From NCBI RefSeq assembly GCF_900111495.1, contig NZ_FOIU01000003.1, positions 186,001 through 250,000 on the forward strand: DNA of 64,000 nt. Direction: 5' to 3'. Under the pieces are notes generated by a model that had not been told where the DNA came from, searched no databases, and saw only the letters and a list, made by a program, of their open reading frames with translations. Positions 44,950 through 56,341 of the stretch are shown in pieces (within the stretch, counting starts at the first letter, position 1; the number at the start of each line of letters is the position of its first letter). Position numbers and translations under genes: made by a program. This DNA is from Chryseobacterium wanjuense (GTDB taxonomy: Bacteria > Bacteroidota > Bacteroidia > Flavobacteriales > Weeksellaceae).

Positions 44950-47900
44950 TTAGAACGAATATTTTGCTCCGATTTGAATCTGGTAAGGATTTCCGGATAG
45001 TGGTTCCAGTCCGCTTGTATTTAAGCTATATTTAAGCTGTTTCGTCACCGGGTCGAATCCTGTGATTCTGTAAAGGGATGTATTTCCGTAAGATTTGTTG
45101 ATTCCTTTTTCTTTGTTAAGCAAATTCGCTACGTTAAAAATATCAACCGAAAGTTCAAAAGCACCGATTTTTTCAAATTTGATTTTTTTCGCAACACGTA
45201 CATCCCAAACTCCGTAGAATCCGTTTTTCCCGCCATTTCTTTCCGCAATTTGGTTGTTGTAGTCTGTAATATAGCTTTTTAATGCTTTTCCTACTTCAGG
45301 ATTGTCAATTAAAGTTTGGGTAAGATTCGGGAAAATATACGCCAGATCGTTTGTATCGACGAAATCTCCGTTTACGTTTCCACCGGCAGTCACAGAGAAA
45401 CGTGTTCCTCCGATTCCCGCATATCTGATCCCTAAAGTAAATCCGGCAATCGTCGGTGAGTTCCCATAGATAACCACTTTATTTCTAAATTGATTATCAG
45501 AATATGACATCCTCAAATCTCTCGGATCACTTGCCACCATCGTCGACAATGTCGCAGAATTGGCTACGTTTCCGTTGTATGACGTGTTATCTTTGATATC
45601 TGACCATGTATAACTCGCTGTGATCTCCCCATCTTTCCAGTAACGGTAACTTGTATCGACTACGAATGAGAACTGATTCACCTTTCCATCGCTCACCAGC
45701 TCTAAAACTCTTCCGAAATTCTGGTTAATTCTTCCGTCTTTCCAGTTCATGGTTCCGTTGGCTGTCACCGAAGTGATTGGAACGAAAACTCCTCTTCCTC
45801 CTTCATTATCCAATGTGAAATAAGGATTTGCGACCATGTTTCTGTCGTAATAGAAATAATTGTTTCTACCCAAAGCCATATATCCCGCAATTCCCGCTCT
45901 GAATCTCTCGTTGAAGAAATGAGTATAAGAAATATTCGCTTTATAAACGATAGGAATTTTAGCATCTTTTCCTGTATAATTGATGGTCGGAAGCTGATAT
46001 TGAGGCAATGTAGGAACCGTTCCGTAATCGTTTCTATAACTGATAAAATCCGGAGTAAGACCGATTTGTGAAGGATTCACGTCTACGGTAGCCAAGTGTC
46101 TTCCGTCAAACACCAAATTATTGATAATCATATAATTGTTGATATCAGAAGAGAAAATACCCGCCCCGAATTTCAGGAAGTCTTTATTTCCTTCATTAAT
46201 ATTCCAATCAAACTGGAATCTCGGCTGGATGATAAACGATTTGATCTGATTATCTGTTCGGATTCCCATTTCATCAAATAATTTCTGATTAAACTCAGCT
46301 TTAGGATACCCTCCGTAGTCTAGCCTTAAACCAGCCATTAAATCAAGACCTTTGGCAATTTTTGTCTGGATCTGCCCGTAAACACCGATATTCCAGATAT
46401 TGGATTTCACAGAAGGATCATCCATCAATGGAACTTCCCTGTAAAATCTGTACGCCGTCATATTATTAAAGTTATACAAATTATCCGGGTTTGAAGCCGC
46501 CTCTTTGAAATGGAATCTCCCGTTCACCTCACTTCCGTACACAGATCTCGCTTTTGTATACATCAAATCTGCCCCGAAAGTATATTTAATTTTATCTGTG
46601 TTGTAATATAAATTATCAACGATCTGGAAAACATTATTCCTGAAGTTTTCCTGCCCAAAACGGTGTCCTCCGATCTGGATGTTTGTAGCCTTATCCTTCC
46701 CGTCAATATTTGTTAAAACATTTTCAACAATCGCTCTTGGAACCGCGTGTCCCAACTCATCATTCTGGTAGCTATCCTGGAAAGTGTATAAATATTGAGC
46801 TTTCAGCTCGTTGGTCATATTAGGCTTTAAGTTGGATCTTAACGTTAATAGCAAACTGTTATCCAGGTTCTTATCATTTCCGAAAGATTCGTAGAAATTA
46901 ATGGCCGTGTTGTCTGCTAATCCGTTTTTATTAAAATCATTCGTAAAGTTGTCTCTTAATGTCAATAAGTTTTTATCATTGATCTGCCAGTCTAAACGTA
47001 AAAATCCTGCATCAGAATTTCTCACTTTGTCGAAACTTCCGAACTGTGGCGTATTTCCGACTCCGTACTTTGCTCTTGCGATGTCTAAAAATTTGTTAAG
47101 CGTTGCGGTTGATGTATTCAGCCTCAACTCATCTTCATGCGATTTGATATCCGCGATCTGCAATGGTCTTGAATCCAGCTGATGATCCCAGGCTACGAAA
47201 AAGTGTAATTTATTTTTAATAATAGGCCCTCCCAATGAAAAACCGAACTGAGAAGTCGAGAAATCATTCTCTCTTTTATTTCCTCTGATGTCATACGGAC
47301 TTGAAAGCCAATCTGTTCTCAGATATTCCCAAGCACTTCCTGAAAATTTGTTTGTTCCGGATTTTGTAACGGCACTTACCGTACCTCCACCGCTTCTTCC
47401 CAAAGTCACGTCATATTGGTTGGTCGTAATTTTAAACTCACGAACCGCTTCAATCGAGATAGAAAAAGGCGCACCGCTTCGGCTTGTTGTAGAACCTGCA
47501 GAAGTCGGGTTTTTCGCGGTCATCCCATCAATTGTAAAGTTTGTAGAAGAACCCAGCTGTCCCGACAAATTTCCTCCTTTTCCACTAAGAGGAGAAAGCT
47601 CTGTAAGGCTGGTAAAATTTCTTCCGTTTACCGGCAAAATTCCGATGTTTTTAGCTGTAATGGCTGTTGCAGCACCAAGATTTCCGATTTTATTTTTCAG
47701 ATTTCCGGCGATTACAACTTCTTCGATGCTTTTTTCAGCACCGCTCATGTCGACGTTTACCGTTACCTGATCTCCGAAGTTTACATTATAACCTTCCTTT
47801 TTTTCATCATTTACGATCACGGTGTAAGGTCCGCCAAGAGGAATTTCCTTGAAAATATACTCCCCTTTTGAATTGGTTTCCGTTTCCGTTCTGAAACCTG

Positions 47901-48054
47901 TTGATTCATTAACGATGGTTACCTTCACTTTTTCCTGAGCCGCATTTCCTGCGCCGGTTACTTTTCCTACAATCGAAGCCTGTGTAGTCTGTGCATAAGC
48001 CAGTGTCCCAAAGCTTAAGAACAATAATCCCAATACAATCTTTACTTTTTTCAT
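44950..48054 (-). CDS. Oar-like TonB-dependent outer-membrane receptor
   Basis: A 1034-residue outer-membrane protein. The signal peptide ends at about residue 21 (AYAQ). A carboxypeptidase-regulatory-like domain follows (ASIVGKVTGAGNAAQEKVKV), then a plug (EEVVIAGNLKNKIGNLGAAT, NFTIDGMTAKNP, SIEAVREFKITTNQYDVTLG, GGTVSAVTKSGTN) and a long barrel ending QIQIGAKYSF. The VREFKITTNQYDVTLGRSGG-type plug marks the Oar family, some of which export or import large substrates. The ligand is unknown. Confidence 0.92.
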   Translation of the reverse strand: MKKVKIVLGLLFLSFGTLAYAQTTQASIVGKVTGAGNAAQEKVKVTIVNESTGFRTETETNSKGEYIFKEIPLGGPYTVIVNDEKKEGYNVNFGDQVTVNVDMSGAEKSIEEVVIAGNLKNKIGNLGAATAITAKNIGILPVNGRNFTSLTELSPLSGKGGNLSGQLGSSTNFTIDGMTAKNPTSAGSTTSRSGAPFSISIEAVREFKITTNQYDVTLGRSGGGTVSAVTKSGTNKFSGSAWEYLRTDWLSSPYDIRGNKRENDFSTSQFGFSLGGPIIKNKLHFFVAWDHQLDSRPLQIADIKSHEDELRLNTSTATLNKFLDIARAKYGVGNTPQFGSFDKVRNSDAGFLRLDWQINDKNLLTLRDNFTNDFNKNGLADNTAINFYESFGNDKNLDNSLLLTLRSNLKPNMTNELKAQYLYTFQDSYQNDELGHAVPRAIVENVLTNIDGKDKATNIQIGGHRFGQENFRNNVFQIVDNLYYNTDKIKYTFGADLMYTKARSVYGSEVNGRFHFKEAASNPDNLYNFNNMTAYRFYREVPLMDDPSVKSNIWNIGVYGQIQTKIAKGLDLMAGLRLDYGGYPKAEFNQKLFDEMGIRTDNQIKSFIIQPRFQFDWNINEGNKDFLKFGAGIFSSDINNYMIINNLVFDGRHLATVDVNPSQIGLTPDFISYRNDYGTVPTLPQYQLPTINYTGKDAKIPIVYKANISYTHFFNERFRAGIAGYMALGRNNYFYYDRNMVANPYFTLDNEGGRGVFVPITSVTANGTMNWKDGRINQNFGRVLELVSDGKVNQFSFVVDTSYRYWKDGEITASYTWSDIKDNTSYNGNVANSATLSTMVASDPRDLRMSYSDNQFRNKVVIYGNSPTIAGFTLGIRYAGIGGTRFSVTAGGNVNGDFVDTNDLAYIFPNLTQTLIDNPEVGKALKSYITDYNNQIAERNGGKNGFYGVWDVRVAKKIKFEKIGAFELSVDIFNVANLLNKEKGINKSYGNTSLYRITGFDPVTKQLKYSLNTSGLEPLSGNPYQIQIGAKYSF

Positions 48055-48074
48055 TTTGTCAAATTAGCTAGGCG

Positions 48075-48082
48075 CAAAGGTA
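48075..48082 (-). promoter_or_regulatory. -7 promoter element of the Oar-like gene
   Basis: The minus strand reads TACCTTTG, 20 bases before the ATG. Confidence 0.6.
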
Positions 48083-48270
48083 TCGCGACTTCCTCCCGCC
48101 TTTGTTTACGCCAGTTTTAACAATTTTTAAATTATATCAAAACATTATGTTAAATTAGTTTAAACACGAAATTTATTCCATAGACAACCAGTTTGTTGGA
48201 ATATATTAAGTAATTTTAATTTTATCAGAATATTTGATTCCCTTATTTTCTAAATTGGAATTACTTTAAT

Positions 48271-48278
48271 TATTTTTG
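48271..48278 (+). promoter_or_regulatory. -7 promoter element of ligA
   Basis: TATTTTTG lies 19 bases before the ATG. No well-spaced -33 TTG was found. Confidence 0.55.
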
Positions 48279-48282
48279 CTAA

Positions 48283-50304
<2,022 letters not shown>

Positions 50305-50328
50305 GTTCTAAAAAATATTAACATAATG

Positions 50329-50362
50329 AACCATTGAAATCCCCTTTCAATGGTTTATTTTT
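50329..50362 (+). terminator. Terminator of ligA
   Basis: AACCATTGAAA (50329-50339) pairs perfectly with TTTCAATGGTT (50345-50355), then TATTTTTG. The T tract is also the -7 element of the next gene. Confidence 0.85.
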
Positions 50363-50363
50363 G
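50356..50363 (+). promoter_or_regulatory. -7 promoter element of the LRR/T9SS gene, fused with the ligA terminator
   Basis: TATTTTTG begins directly after the terminator stem and lies 36 bases before ATG 50400. No separate -33 TTG is clear. Confidence 0.5.
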
Positions 50364-50399
50364 CGTTTAAATTAAAAAATAATAAACTAAGTAATAACC

Positions 50400-52865
50400 A
50401 TGAGAAAAATTTACTTAATCATCTTCTTGATTATGTTTGCTGTGTCTCAGGCACAGATTGTAAATATTCCCGATGCAAATTTTAAGGCAAAATTGCTTGC
50501 TGCAGACGTTACAAACAGCATTGCCTCTACAGGTTCCGGCAATTTTAATATGAAAATTGACACCAATAACAATGGCGAAATTGAAGTATCGGAAGCATTA
50601 CAAGTCGGAACTCTAAGATTGTACGGAGGAGGAATATCCGACATCACAGGAATTGCTGCTTTTGCAAATTTAGGAGCACTGGAAATATCAGGAAACAGTG
50701 TAACTTCAGTAAACTTAAGCTCCAATACTAATCTGGGGCAAATCAGTTTCGATGCTGCACCTTCCATAAGCTCCCTTAATATTACCAATTGCAATAACTT
50801 GAACAGGGTTTACCTTAGCAACACATCTATTACTTCATTGGACTTGCAGAACAGGCCTAATTTAAAATACTTATATGTATTTAATACTCCTCTTACAAGC
50901 TTAAATGTTTCCGGATCTACTCAGATTATTGAACTGGATGTGGAAAATACTCAGCTTACATCATTTGATGCATCTAATCTGCAGAATGTTTTTGCTTTCT
51001 ACCTTAGAAAAAACCCTCTATTGTCTAGTATTAATTTCACTAATGCCAATATCGAATTAATAGATATCAACAAGAATAATTTGTCAACTGTCAATATTCA
51101 GAACCAGAGCAAACTTCGTATGATAGACTGCGGGGAAAACCATCTGACAAGTCTGTATGCTCCGGGATGTCCGGATATGAGAATCATTTATTGTGATTAT
51201 AATTTACTTACAAGCCTGAATACCTCGATATATCCTCTTTTAAACTCATTATATTGTAATAATAATTCTATTCAGTCTCTGGATCTTTCCCAAAATCCTG
51301 AATTTAATACAATAAATTGTACCACCAACGGAATGAGTTTTCTAAACCTGAAAAATGGAAAAAATCAACTCAACAATTCAACAGGCATTACTTATAACCC
51401 CAACCTTGTAATCTGCTGTGATGAAAGTGAATTGGCCATGATTCAGAATATGATCAATAGTGCTCCTGTCTTTTTCTCTACCTATCAGGCCACTACTTAT
51501 TGTTCATTTACCCCGGGTGGAACCTTCTATACTGTTCTGGGAAATACAAAATATGATAGCAATAATAACGGCTGCGATGTTAATGATCTCAGCAAAGCAT
51601 TCCAAAAATTCGATATTACCAGTGGAACGACTTCCGGGAGTGTGATAGCCAATAACTCAGGAAATTATTCCATTCCGTTGCAAGCTGGAAATCATACTAT
51701 TACTCCATTTTTTGAAAACCCGGGATACTTTACTGCTTCACCGGCAAGTTTAGCTGTTAATTTTCCTTCGCAAGCAAGCCCTTTAACGCAAAACTTCTGT
51801 CTCACAGCAAACGGCACCCACAATGATCTGGAAGTGGCCATTATTCCAGTGACAAATGCAAGACCTGGTTTTGAAGCAAAATATAAAATCATTTACAAAA
51901 ACAAAGGAACGGGAACACAATCCGGAACATTTTCATTTGATTACAACGATAATTTGATGAACTATGTTACCTCAACAACAGGTCCGGCTTCACAATCAAC
52001 CGGTATTTTAAACTGGAATTTTACCCATCTTCTTCCATTTGAAACAAGAGAGATTACTGTAACGTTTATCTTAAATACACCAACACAAACTCCGGCATTA
52101 AACGGCGGCGACATTCTTCACTACACCGCACAAGTGAACGGAGCTACGGATGACACACCGTTGGATAATACATTTACTTTAAACCAAACTGTTGTCAACT
52201 CTTTCGATCCGAACGACAAAACCTGTCTGGAAGGAACAACAATTGCACAAGCAAAGGTTGGAGATTACGTTCATTATCTGATCAGATTTGAAAATACAGG
52301 GACGGCAAATGCCCAGAATATTGTTGTAAAAGATATTATTGACACCTCAAAATATGATGTATCAAGCTTAATAGCGATGAACGGAAGCCACAATTTTGTA
52401 ACTCGGGTTACAGCGCCAAACGTTGTGGAATTCATTTTTGAAAATATTCAGCTTCCTTTTGATGATGCGAATAATGACGGATATGTTTCATTTAAAATTA
52501 AAACAAAATCTACATTAAATCTTGGGGACAGCTTCAGCAATACTGCAAAAATCTACTTCGATTATAACGCTCCGATCGTTACAAATACCTATACAACAAC
52601 TGTTCAGAATCTGCTTGCAACCTCGGAAACTGGTAAAGAAAACGGTGATATCAGCATTTATCCTAATCCGGTAAAAGATGTTTTGAATATCCAGTCAAAA
52701 ACGGAAATTTTAAAAGCGGAAATCTACGATGCAACAGGAAGAATTTTATATTCATCTTCTGTAAAAGGAAATTATATCAATGTTTCTGAACTTACAAAAG
52801 GAAATTATATCATCAGATTATTTACAAAAGATAAAATATTCACTCATAAATTTATCAAAAATTAA
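50400..52865 (+). CDS. Leucine-rich-repeat surface protein with T9SS sorting domain
   Basis: An 821-residue secreted protein with a signal peptide (about 1-18, ending SQAQ). The opening IVNIPDANFKAKLL and repeated L-N/S-x-N-x-L units to about residue 330 mark a leucine-rich-repeat solenoid. A beta-sandwich region follows with SFDPNDKTCLEG and VHYLIRFENTGTANAQNIVV, a DUF11-like motif of Bacteroidota surface proteins. The C-terminus (ISIYPNPVKDVLNI to THKFIKN) is a T9SS type A sorting domain, so it is exported and surface bound. Confidence 0.92.
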   Translation: MRKIYLIIFLIMFAVSQAQIVNIPDANFKAKLLAADVTNSIASTGSGNFNMKIDTNNNGEIEVSEALQVGTLRLYGGGISDITGIAAFANLGALEISGNSVTSVNLSSNTNLGQISFDAAPSISSLNITNCNNLNRVYLSNTSITSLDLQNRPNLKYLYVFNTPLTSLNVSGSTQIIELDVENTQLTSFDASNLQNVFAFYLRKNPLLSSINFTNANIELIDINKNNLSTVNIQNQSKLRMIDCGENHLTSLYAPGCPDMRIIYCDYNLLTSLNTSIYPLLNSLYCNNNSIQSLDLSQNPEFNTINCTTNGMSFLNLKNGKNQLNNSTGITYNPNLVICCDESELAMIQNMINSAPVFFSTYQATTYCSFTPGGTFYTVLGNTKYDSNNNGCDVNDLSKAFQKFDITSGTTSGSVIANNSGNYSIPLQAGNHTITPFFENPGYFTASPASLAVNFPSQASPLTQNFCLTANGTHNDLEVAIIPVTNARPGFEAKYKIIYKNKGTGTQSGTFSFDYNDNLMNYVTSTTGPASQSTGILNWNFTHLLPFETREITVTFILNTPTQTPALNGGDILHYTAQVNGATDDTPLDNTFTLNQTVVNSFDPNDKTCLEGTTIAQAKVGDYVHYLIRFENTGTANAQNIVVKDIIDTSKYDVSSLIAMNGSHNFVTRVTAPNVVEFIFENIQLPFDDANNDGYVSFKIKTKSTLNLGDSFSNTAKIYFDYNAPIVTNTYTTTVQNLLATSETGKENGDISIYPNPVKDVLNIQSKTEILKAEIYDATGRILYSSSVKGNYINVSELTKGNYIIRLFTKDKIFTHKFIKN

Positions 52866-52887
52866 TTTGAATTTAAAATCAGAATTA

Positions 52888-52918
52888 AAGGCTGTCTTTC
52901 GGGCAGTCTTTTTTATTT
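52888..52918 (+). terminator. Terminator of the LRR/T9SS gene
   Basis: AAGGCTGTC (52888-52896) pairs with GGCAGTCTT (52902-52910) with two wobble pairs, then a T run. Confidence 0.85.
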
Positions 52919-52992
52919 TAATATCACCTGAATCATCTTCTGCAATAAGATTTTATTCGTAATTTTATCTAAGAAGTTTAAAACTTTTTATT

Positions 52993-53637
52993 ATGGAATT
53001 TTTAAAGGATCATTCTATTCAAAATGAACTGCTGCTGATTTTCATCTCCGTCATCCTGGGAATCCTGATCGGGGCAGAACGCGAGTACAGGAACAAGTCG
53101 GCGGGTTTGCGTACTTTTATTTTGATATGTTTCGGGTCCTGCCTGTTTACCATTCTTTCCATAAAAATAGGTGTTGCAGATCCCGACCGTATTGCCGCCA
53201 ATATCATCACGGGAATCGGTTTTTTGGGTGCAGGTGTTATTTTCAAGGGCGATAATAAAATTGATGGAATCACCACTGCGACAACCATTTGGGCAACAGC
53301 TTCCATCGGAATGGCCGTCGGTTCCGGGTATGTTTATCTGGCTGCTTTGGGGACAGTTCTTGTTTTGTTGATTTTAAGTTCGCTCACTTCTTTTGAAAAA
53401 ATTATCGACAAAGAACATAGAATCCGGGAATATAAAATTGCTGTTGTCAATTATCATGACATTGCTTATTGTGAAGAAATTTTTAAGAGACACCATTTAA
53501 AATTCACGATTTCGAAACAACAATACACTCAGGGAAATCTTGCCACTTCATGGATCATTACAGGCAAAAGTGTTAATCATGAAGCATTAATGAAAGCCCT
53601 CATGGAGGATGAAAAAATTCTTGCTTATCAGTTTTGA
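52993..53637 (+). CDS. MgtC/SapB family membrane protein
   Basis: A 214-residue protein with four or five N-terminal hydrophobic spans and a soluble C-terminal part. The family motif is visible in LIGAEREYRNKSAGLRTF, GFLGAGVIF and GITTATTIWATASIGMAVG. MgtC-like proteins affect magnesium adaptation and ATP synthase in some pathogens; the role here is unknown. It stands alone on its strand with a repeat-filled gap after it. Confidence 0.9.
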   Translation: MEFLKDHSIQNELLLIFISVILGILIGAEREYRNKSAGLRTFILICFGSCLFTILSIKIGVADPDRIAANIITGIGFLGAGVIFKGDNKIDGITTATTIWATASIGMAVGSGYVYLAALGTVLVLLILSSLTSFEKIIDKEHRIREYKIAVVNYHDIAYCEEIFKRHHLKFTISKQQYTQGNLATSWIITGKSVNHEALMKALMEDEKILAYQF

Positions 53638-53872
53638 GGTTCGGGGTTCGGGATACGGGTTGCGGGTTTTGAGGTTTGAGTTGCGGGATTTGAGTTGTGG
53701 GTTTGTCTGTAAGGATCTTAATAATGATTGACAATAGTTTTAAAATGTCAACGATTAAAATTCTTTCAAAACACTAAAAATCCGGAAAAACTTTCAACGG
53801 TGACCTCAAAAACTCAAATCCCGCATCCCGCAACTTAAACCTCAAAACCCGGAACCCGAATCTCAAATCTCA
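53637..53872. repeat. Degenerate CGGGTTGCGGG inverted repeat
   Basis: A left arm of about 65 bases (53640-53703, TTCGGGGTTCGGGATACGGG, TTGCGGGTTTTGAGG) faces a right arm (53806-53872, ACTCAAATCCCGC, CCTCAAAACCCGGAACCCG) as an imperfect inverted repeat. Traces of the same sequence type lie at 4334-4386. No gene is seen in the gap. Confidence 0.65.
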
Positions 53873-53906
53873 CATTTTCTTTGTAAATTAGGGCAAAATT
53901 TTGATT

Positions 53907-56045
53907 ATGACAAAAAAGATACTTCTATCTGTATTTCTTTTGCCGGCTGTGATGACATTTGCACAGCAATACGGAGGAATGTGGATTCCCACAGAGCTGA
54001 ATGAAAAGGAAATGAAAGATCTGGGCATGAAAATCTCTGCGAAAGAAATCTTCAATCCTCAAAAAGCAAGTATAAAAGATGCTGTAGTACAGTTCAACGG
54101 AGGATGTACTGCGGAAATCATTTCTCCAAAAGGCTTATTGTTGACCAATCACCACTGTGGATATGGACAGATTCAGGCGCACTCAACTGTTCAAAATGAC
54201 CTTTTATCCAATGGTTTCTGGGCCAAAAATCCTGAAGGAGAACTTCCGAATCCGGGGGTAACGGTAGACTTTATTGTTGATATTAAAGACGTATCCAATC
54301 AAATTTTAGAAGGAACCGACAATCTTGCTGAGCCAGAACTTTCAAAACAGATTGCTAAAAATATTGAGATTTACAAAAACTCTCAGAAAACTGAACCATA
54401 TCAGTCAATTTCCGTTAAATCAATGTATTACGGAAACAAATATTACGCTTACACCATCGAAACGTACAAAGACATTCGTTTGGTAGGCGCTCCGCCGCAA
54501 AGCATCGGAAAATTCGGTTCTGATACCGACAACTGGGTTTGGCCGAGACATACGGGAGACTTCTCAATGTTCAGAATTTATGCCGATAAAAACAACAAAC
54601 CTGCGGAATATTCCAAAGACAATGTTCCGTATGTTCCGAAGCATTATCTTCCTGTTTCCATCAAGGATAAAAATGAAAATGACTTCACTTTCGTATTCGG
54701 ATTCCCTGGAAGAACTACAGAATATCTTCCTGCCATCGCGGTTGAAAAGATCATGAAAGAGATTGATCCTGCGAGAATTGCAGTGAGAGATGTTGCCTTA
54801 AAAACTTTGGACGAAAAGATGCGTACCGACGATGCAACCCGTATCAAATATGCTTCAAAATACGCTTCCGTAGCCAATTATTGGAAAAAATGGATCGGTG
54901 AAGTAGAAGGTCTGAAAAAATCAAACGCGGTTGAGAAAAAAGTAATGTATGAAGGCTCTTTGGTGGCTAAAAATCATGAAATTAAATCAACTTTAGATCA
55001 ATTAAACAAACTATATAACGACCAGGCTCCTTTTGCTTTAAATAATGCTTATTATTCTGAAACCATTAAAAATGCTGAAACATTAGCATTGGCCAATCTT
55101 TACTACACTTACATCACAGCGGTAGAAGCAGGAAGAATGGATGAAAAAGGAACGATCGCTTTAAAGAAGAAACTGACTGCATTCTATAAGGACTACAGCG
55201 CGGAACTGGACGCTAAAGTTACCGCAAAATTGCTGGCTCTTTATGCCAATAAAACTGCTCCTCAATTCTTACCGGCAGGATTTGAAAAGTATAAAAATGA
55301 AGCCCAAAACATCCAGTCTTTTGAAGAAATTTCTAAAAACTCGATCATCACAGGAAGATCTGAAGTCAACGGGGCTTCTTTAGCTCAGGATATTGACAAG
55401 GCATTTTCTAATCAGGATAAATTAATCAAAGCATTGAAAAAAGATCCTGTTTATCAGCCTTTCACATCCATAAGAGATACTTATATGACCAAAGCAGATC
55501 CTCAGTTTACATCGCTTCAGATGAAAATTGATGCATTGCAAAAAACATATATGGCTCAGCAAATGGCAACGGATAAAGACAGAAAATTCTTCCCGGATGC
55601 CAATTCTACGCTTCGTGTAACGTACGGAAAAGTGAAAGGTTCTTCACCAAGAGACGCGGTTTCATACAACTACCAGACGCATTTGGCGGGGGTGATGGAA
55701 AAATACGTTCCGGGAGATTATGAGTTTGATGTTCCTAAAAAGCTGATCGATCTTTACAACAAAAAAGATTTCGGAAATTATAAGGATAAAACCGGTGATG
55801 TTCCTGTAGGATTCACTGCTACCAACCATACAACGGGTGGAAATTCGGGAAGTCCGGCTTTGGATGCGAATGGAAATTTAGTTGGATTAAACTTCGACAG
55901 ACAATGGGAAGGAACGATGAGCGACATCAATTATGACCCGCGTTTCAGCCGAAATATCATGGTTGATACCAAGTATATTCTTTTCATTATTGATAAATAT
56001 GCCGATTCAAAATGGCTGATTGATGAAATGAAAATCGTAAAATAA
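53907..56045 (+). CDS. S46 family dipeptidyl-peptidase (DPP7/DPP11 type)
   Basis: A 712-residue exported serine peptidase that removes dipeptides from peptides in the periplasm. The signal peptide covers about 1-20 (MTKKILLSVFLLPAVMTFAQ). The catalytic histidine is in LLTNHHCGYGQ (His82/83), the catalytic serine in TTGGNSGSPALDANG and the C-terminal NFDRQWEGTMSDINYDPRF is family specific. The TMSD segment resembles DPP7 more than DPP11, but this is from memory. ATG 53907 is preferred to TTG 53901. Confidence 0.93.
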   Translation: MTKKILLSVFLLPAVMTFAQQYGGMWIPTELNEKEMKDLGMKISAKEIFNPQKASIKDAVVQFNGGCTAEIISPKGLLLTNHHCGYGQIQAHSTVQNDLLSNGFWAKNPEGELPNPGVTVDFIVDIKDVSNQILEGTDNLAEPELSKQIAKNIEIYKNSQKTEPYQSISVKSMYYGNKYYAYTIETYKDIRLVGAPPQSIGKFGSDTDNWVWPRHTGDFSMFRIYADKNNKPAEYSKDNVPYVPKHYLPVSIKDKNENDFTFVFGFPGRTTEYLPAIAVEKIMKEIDPARIAVRDVALKTLDEKMRTDDATRIKYASKYASVANYWKKWIGEVEGLKKSNAVEKKVMYEGSLVAKNHEIKSTLDQLNKLYNDQAPFALNNAYYSETIKNAETLALANLYYTYITAVEAGRMDEKGTIALKKKLTAFYKDYSAELDAKVTAKLLALYANKTAPQFLPAGFEKYKNEAQNIQSFEEISKNSIITGRSEVNGASLAQDIDKAFSNQDKLIKALKKDPVYQPFTSIRDTYMTKADPQFTSLQMKIDALQKTYMAQQMATDKDRKFFPDANSTLRVTYGKVKGSSPRDAVSYNYQTHLAGVMEKYVPGDYEFDVPKKLIDLYNKKDFGNYKDKTGDVPVGFTATNHTTGGNSGSPALDANGNLVGLNFDRQWEGTMSDINYDPRFSRNIMVDTKYILFIIDKYADSKWLIDEMKIVK

Positions 56046-56063
56046 TTTACATTAAATCATATA

Positions 56064-56097
56064 AAACCCCGAAAGAAAAACTTTCGGGGTTTTTGTT
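56064..56097 (+). terminator. Terminator of the S46 peptidase gene
   Basis: AAACCCCGAAAG (56064-56075) pairs perfectly with CTTTCGGGGTTT (56081-56092), followed by a T-rich run. Confidence 0.92.
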
Positions 56098-56110
56098 TTT
56101 TTATTCTTTA

Positions 56111-56318
56111 GATGCTTCGAGAACCTCAGCATGACAGCGCGCTAATACTAACTGATTTATTAACAATAACTTGCAAATGACATTATGCTAATATTATACT
56201 TTTTTGAATATTCATTTCCAAACCTGCATGCTAAGAATGGTACTGCTTAATTGTCTTAAACCCAATGAATTAAACAGCTAGTATTAGCGCACTGTCATGC
56301 TGAGGCTCTCGAAGCATC
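56111..56318. repeat. 44-bp inverted repeat (GATGCTTCGAGA family)
   Basis: The left arm 56111-56154 (GATGCTTCGAGAACCTCAGC at its start) and right arm 56275-56318 are inverted copies with 41 of 44 positions matching; all three differences are transitions. The 120-base spacer holds no gene. Related CTCAGCATGACAGCG segments occur near 37098 and 37312. Confidence 0.8.
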
Positions 56319-56341
56319 TCAATATTATTTTAATTAAAATT

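Noticed and set aside
47288..47871. Long open frames antisense to the Oar-like receptor gene
   Set aside because: Shadows; the receptor frame has clear domain signatures over the same bases.
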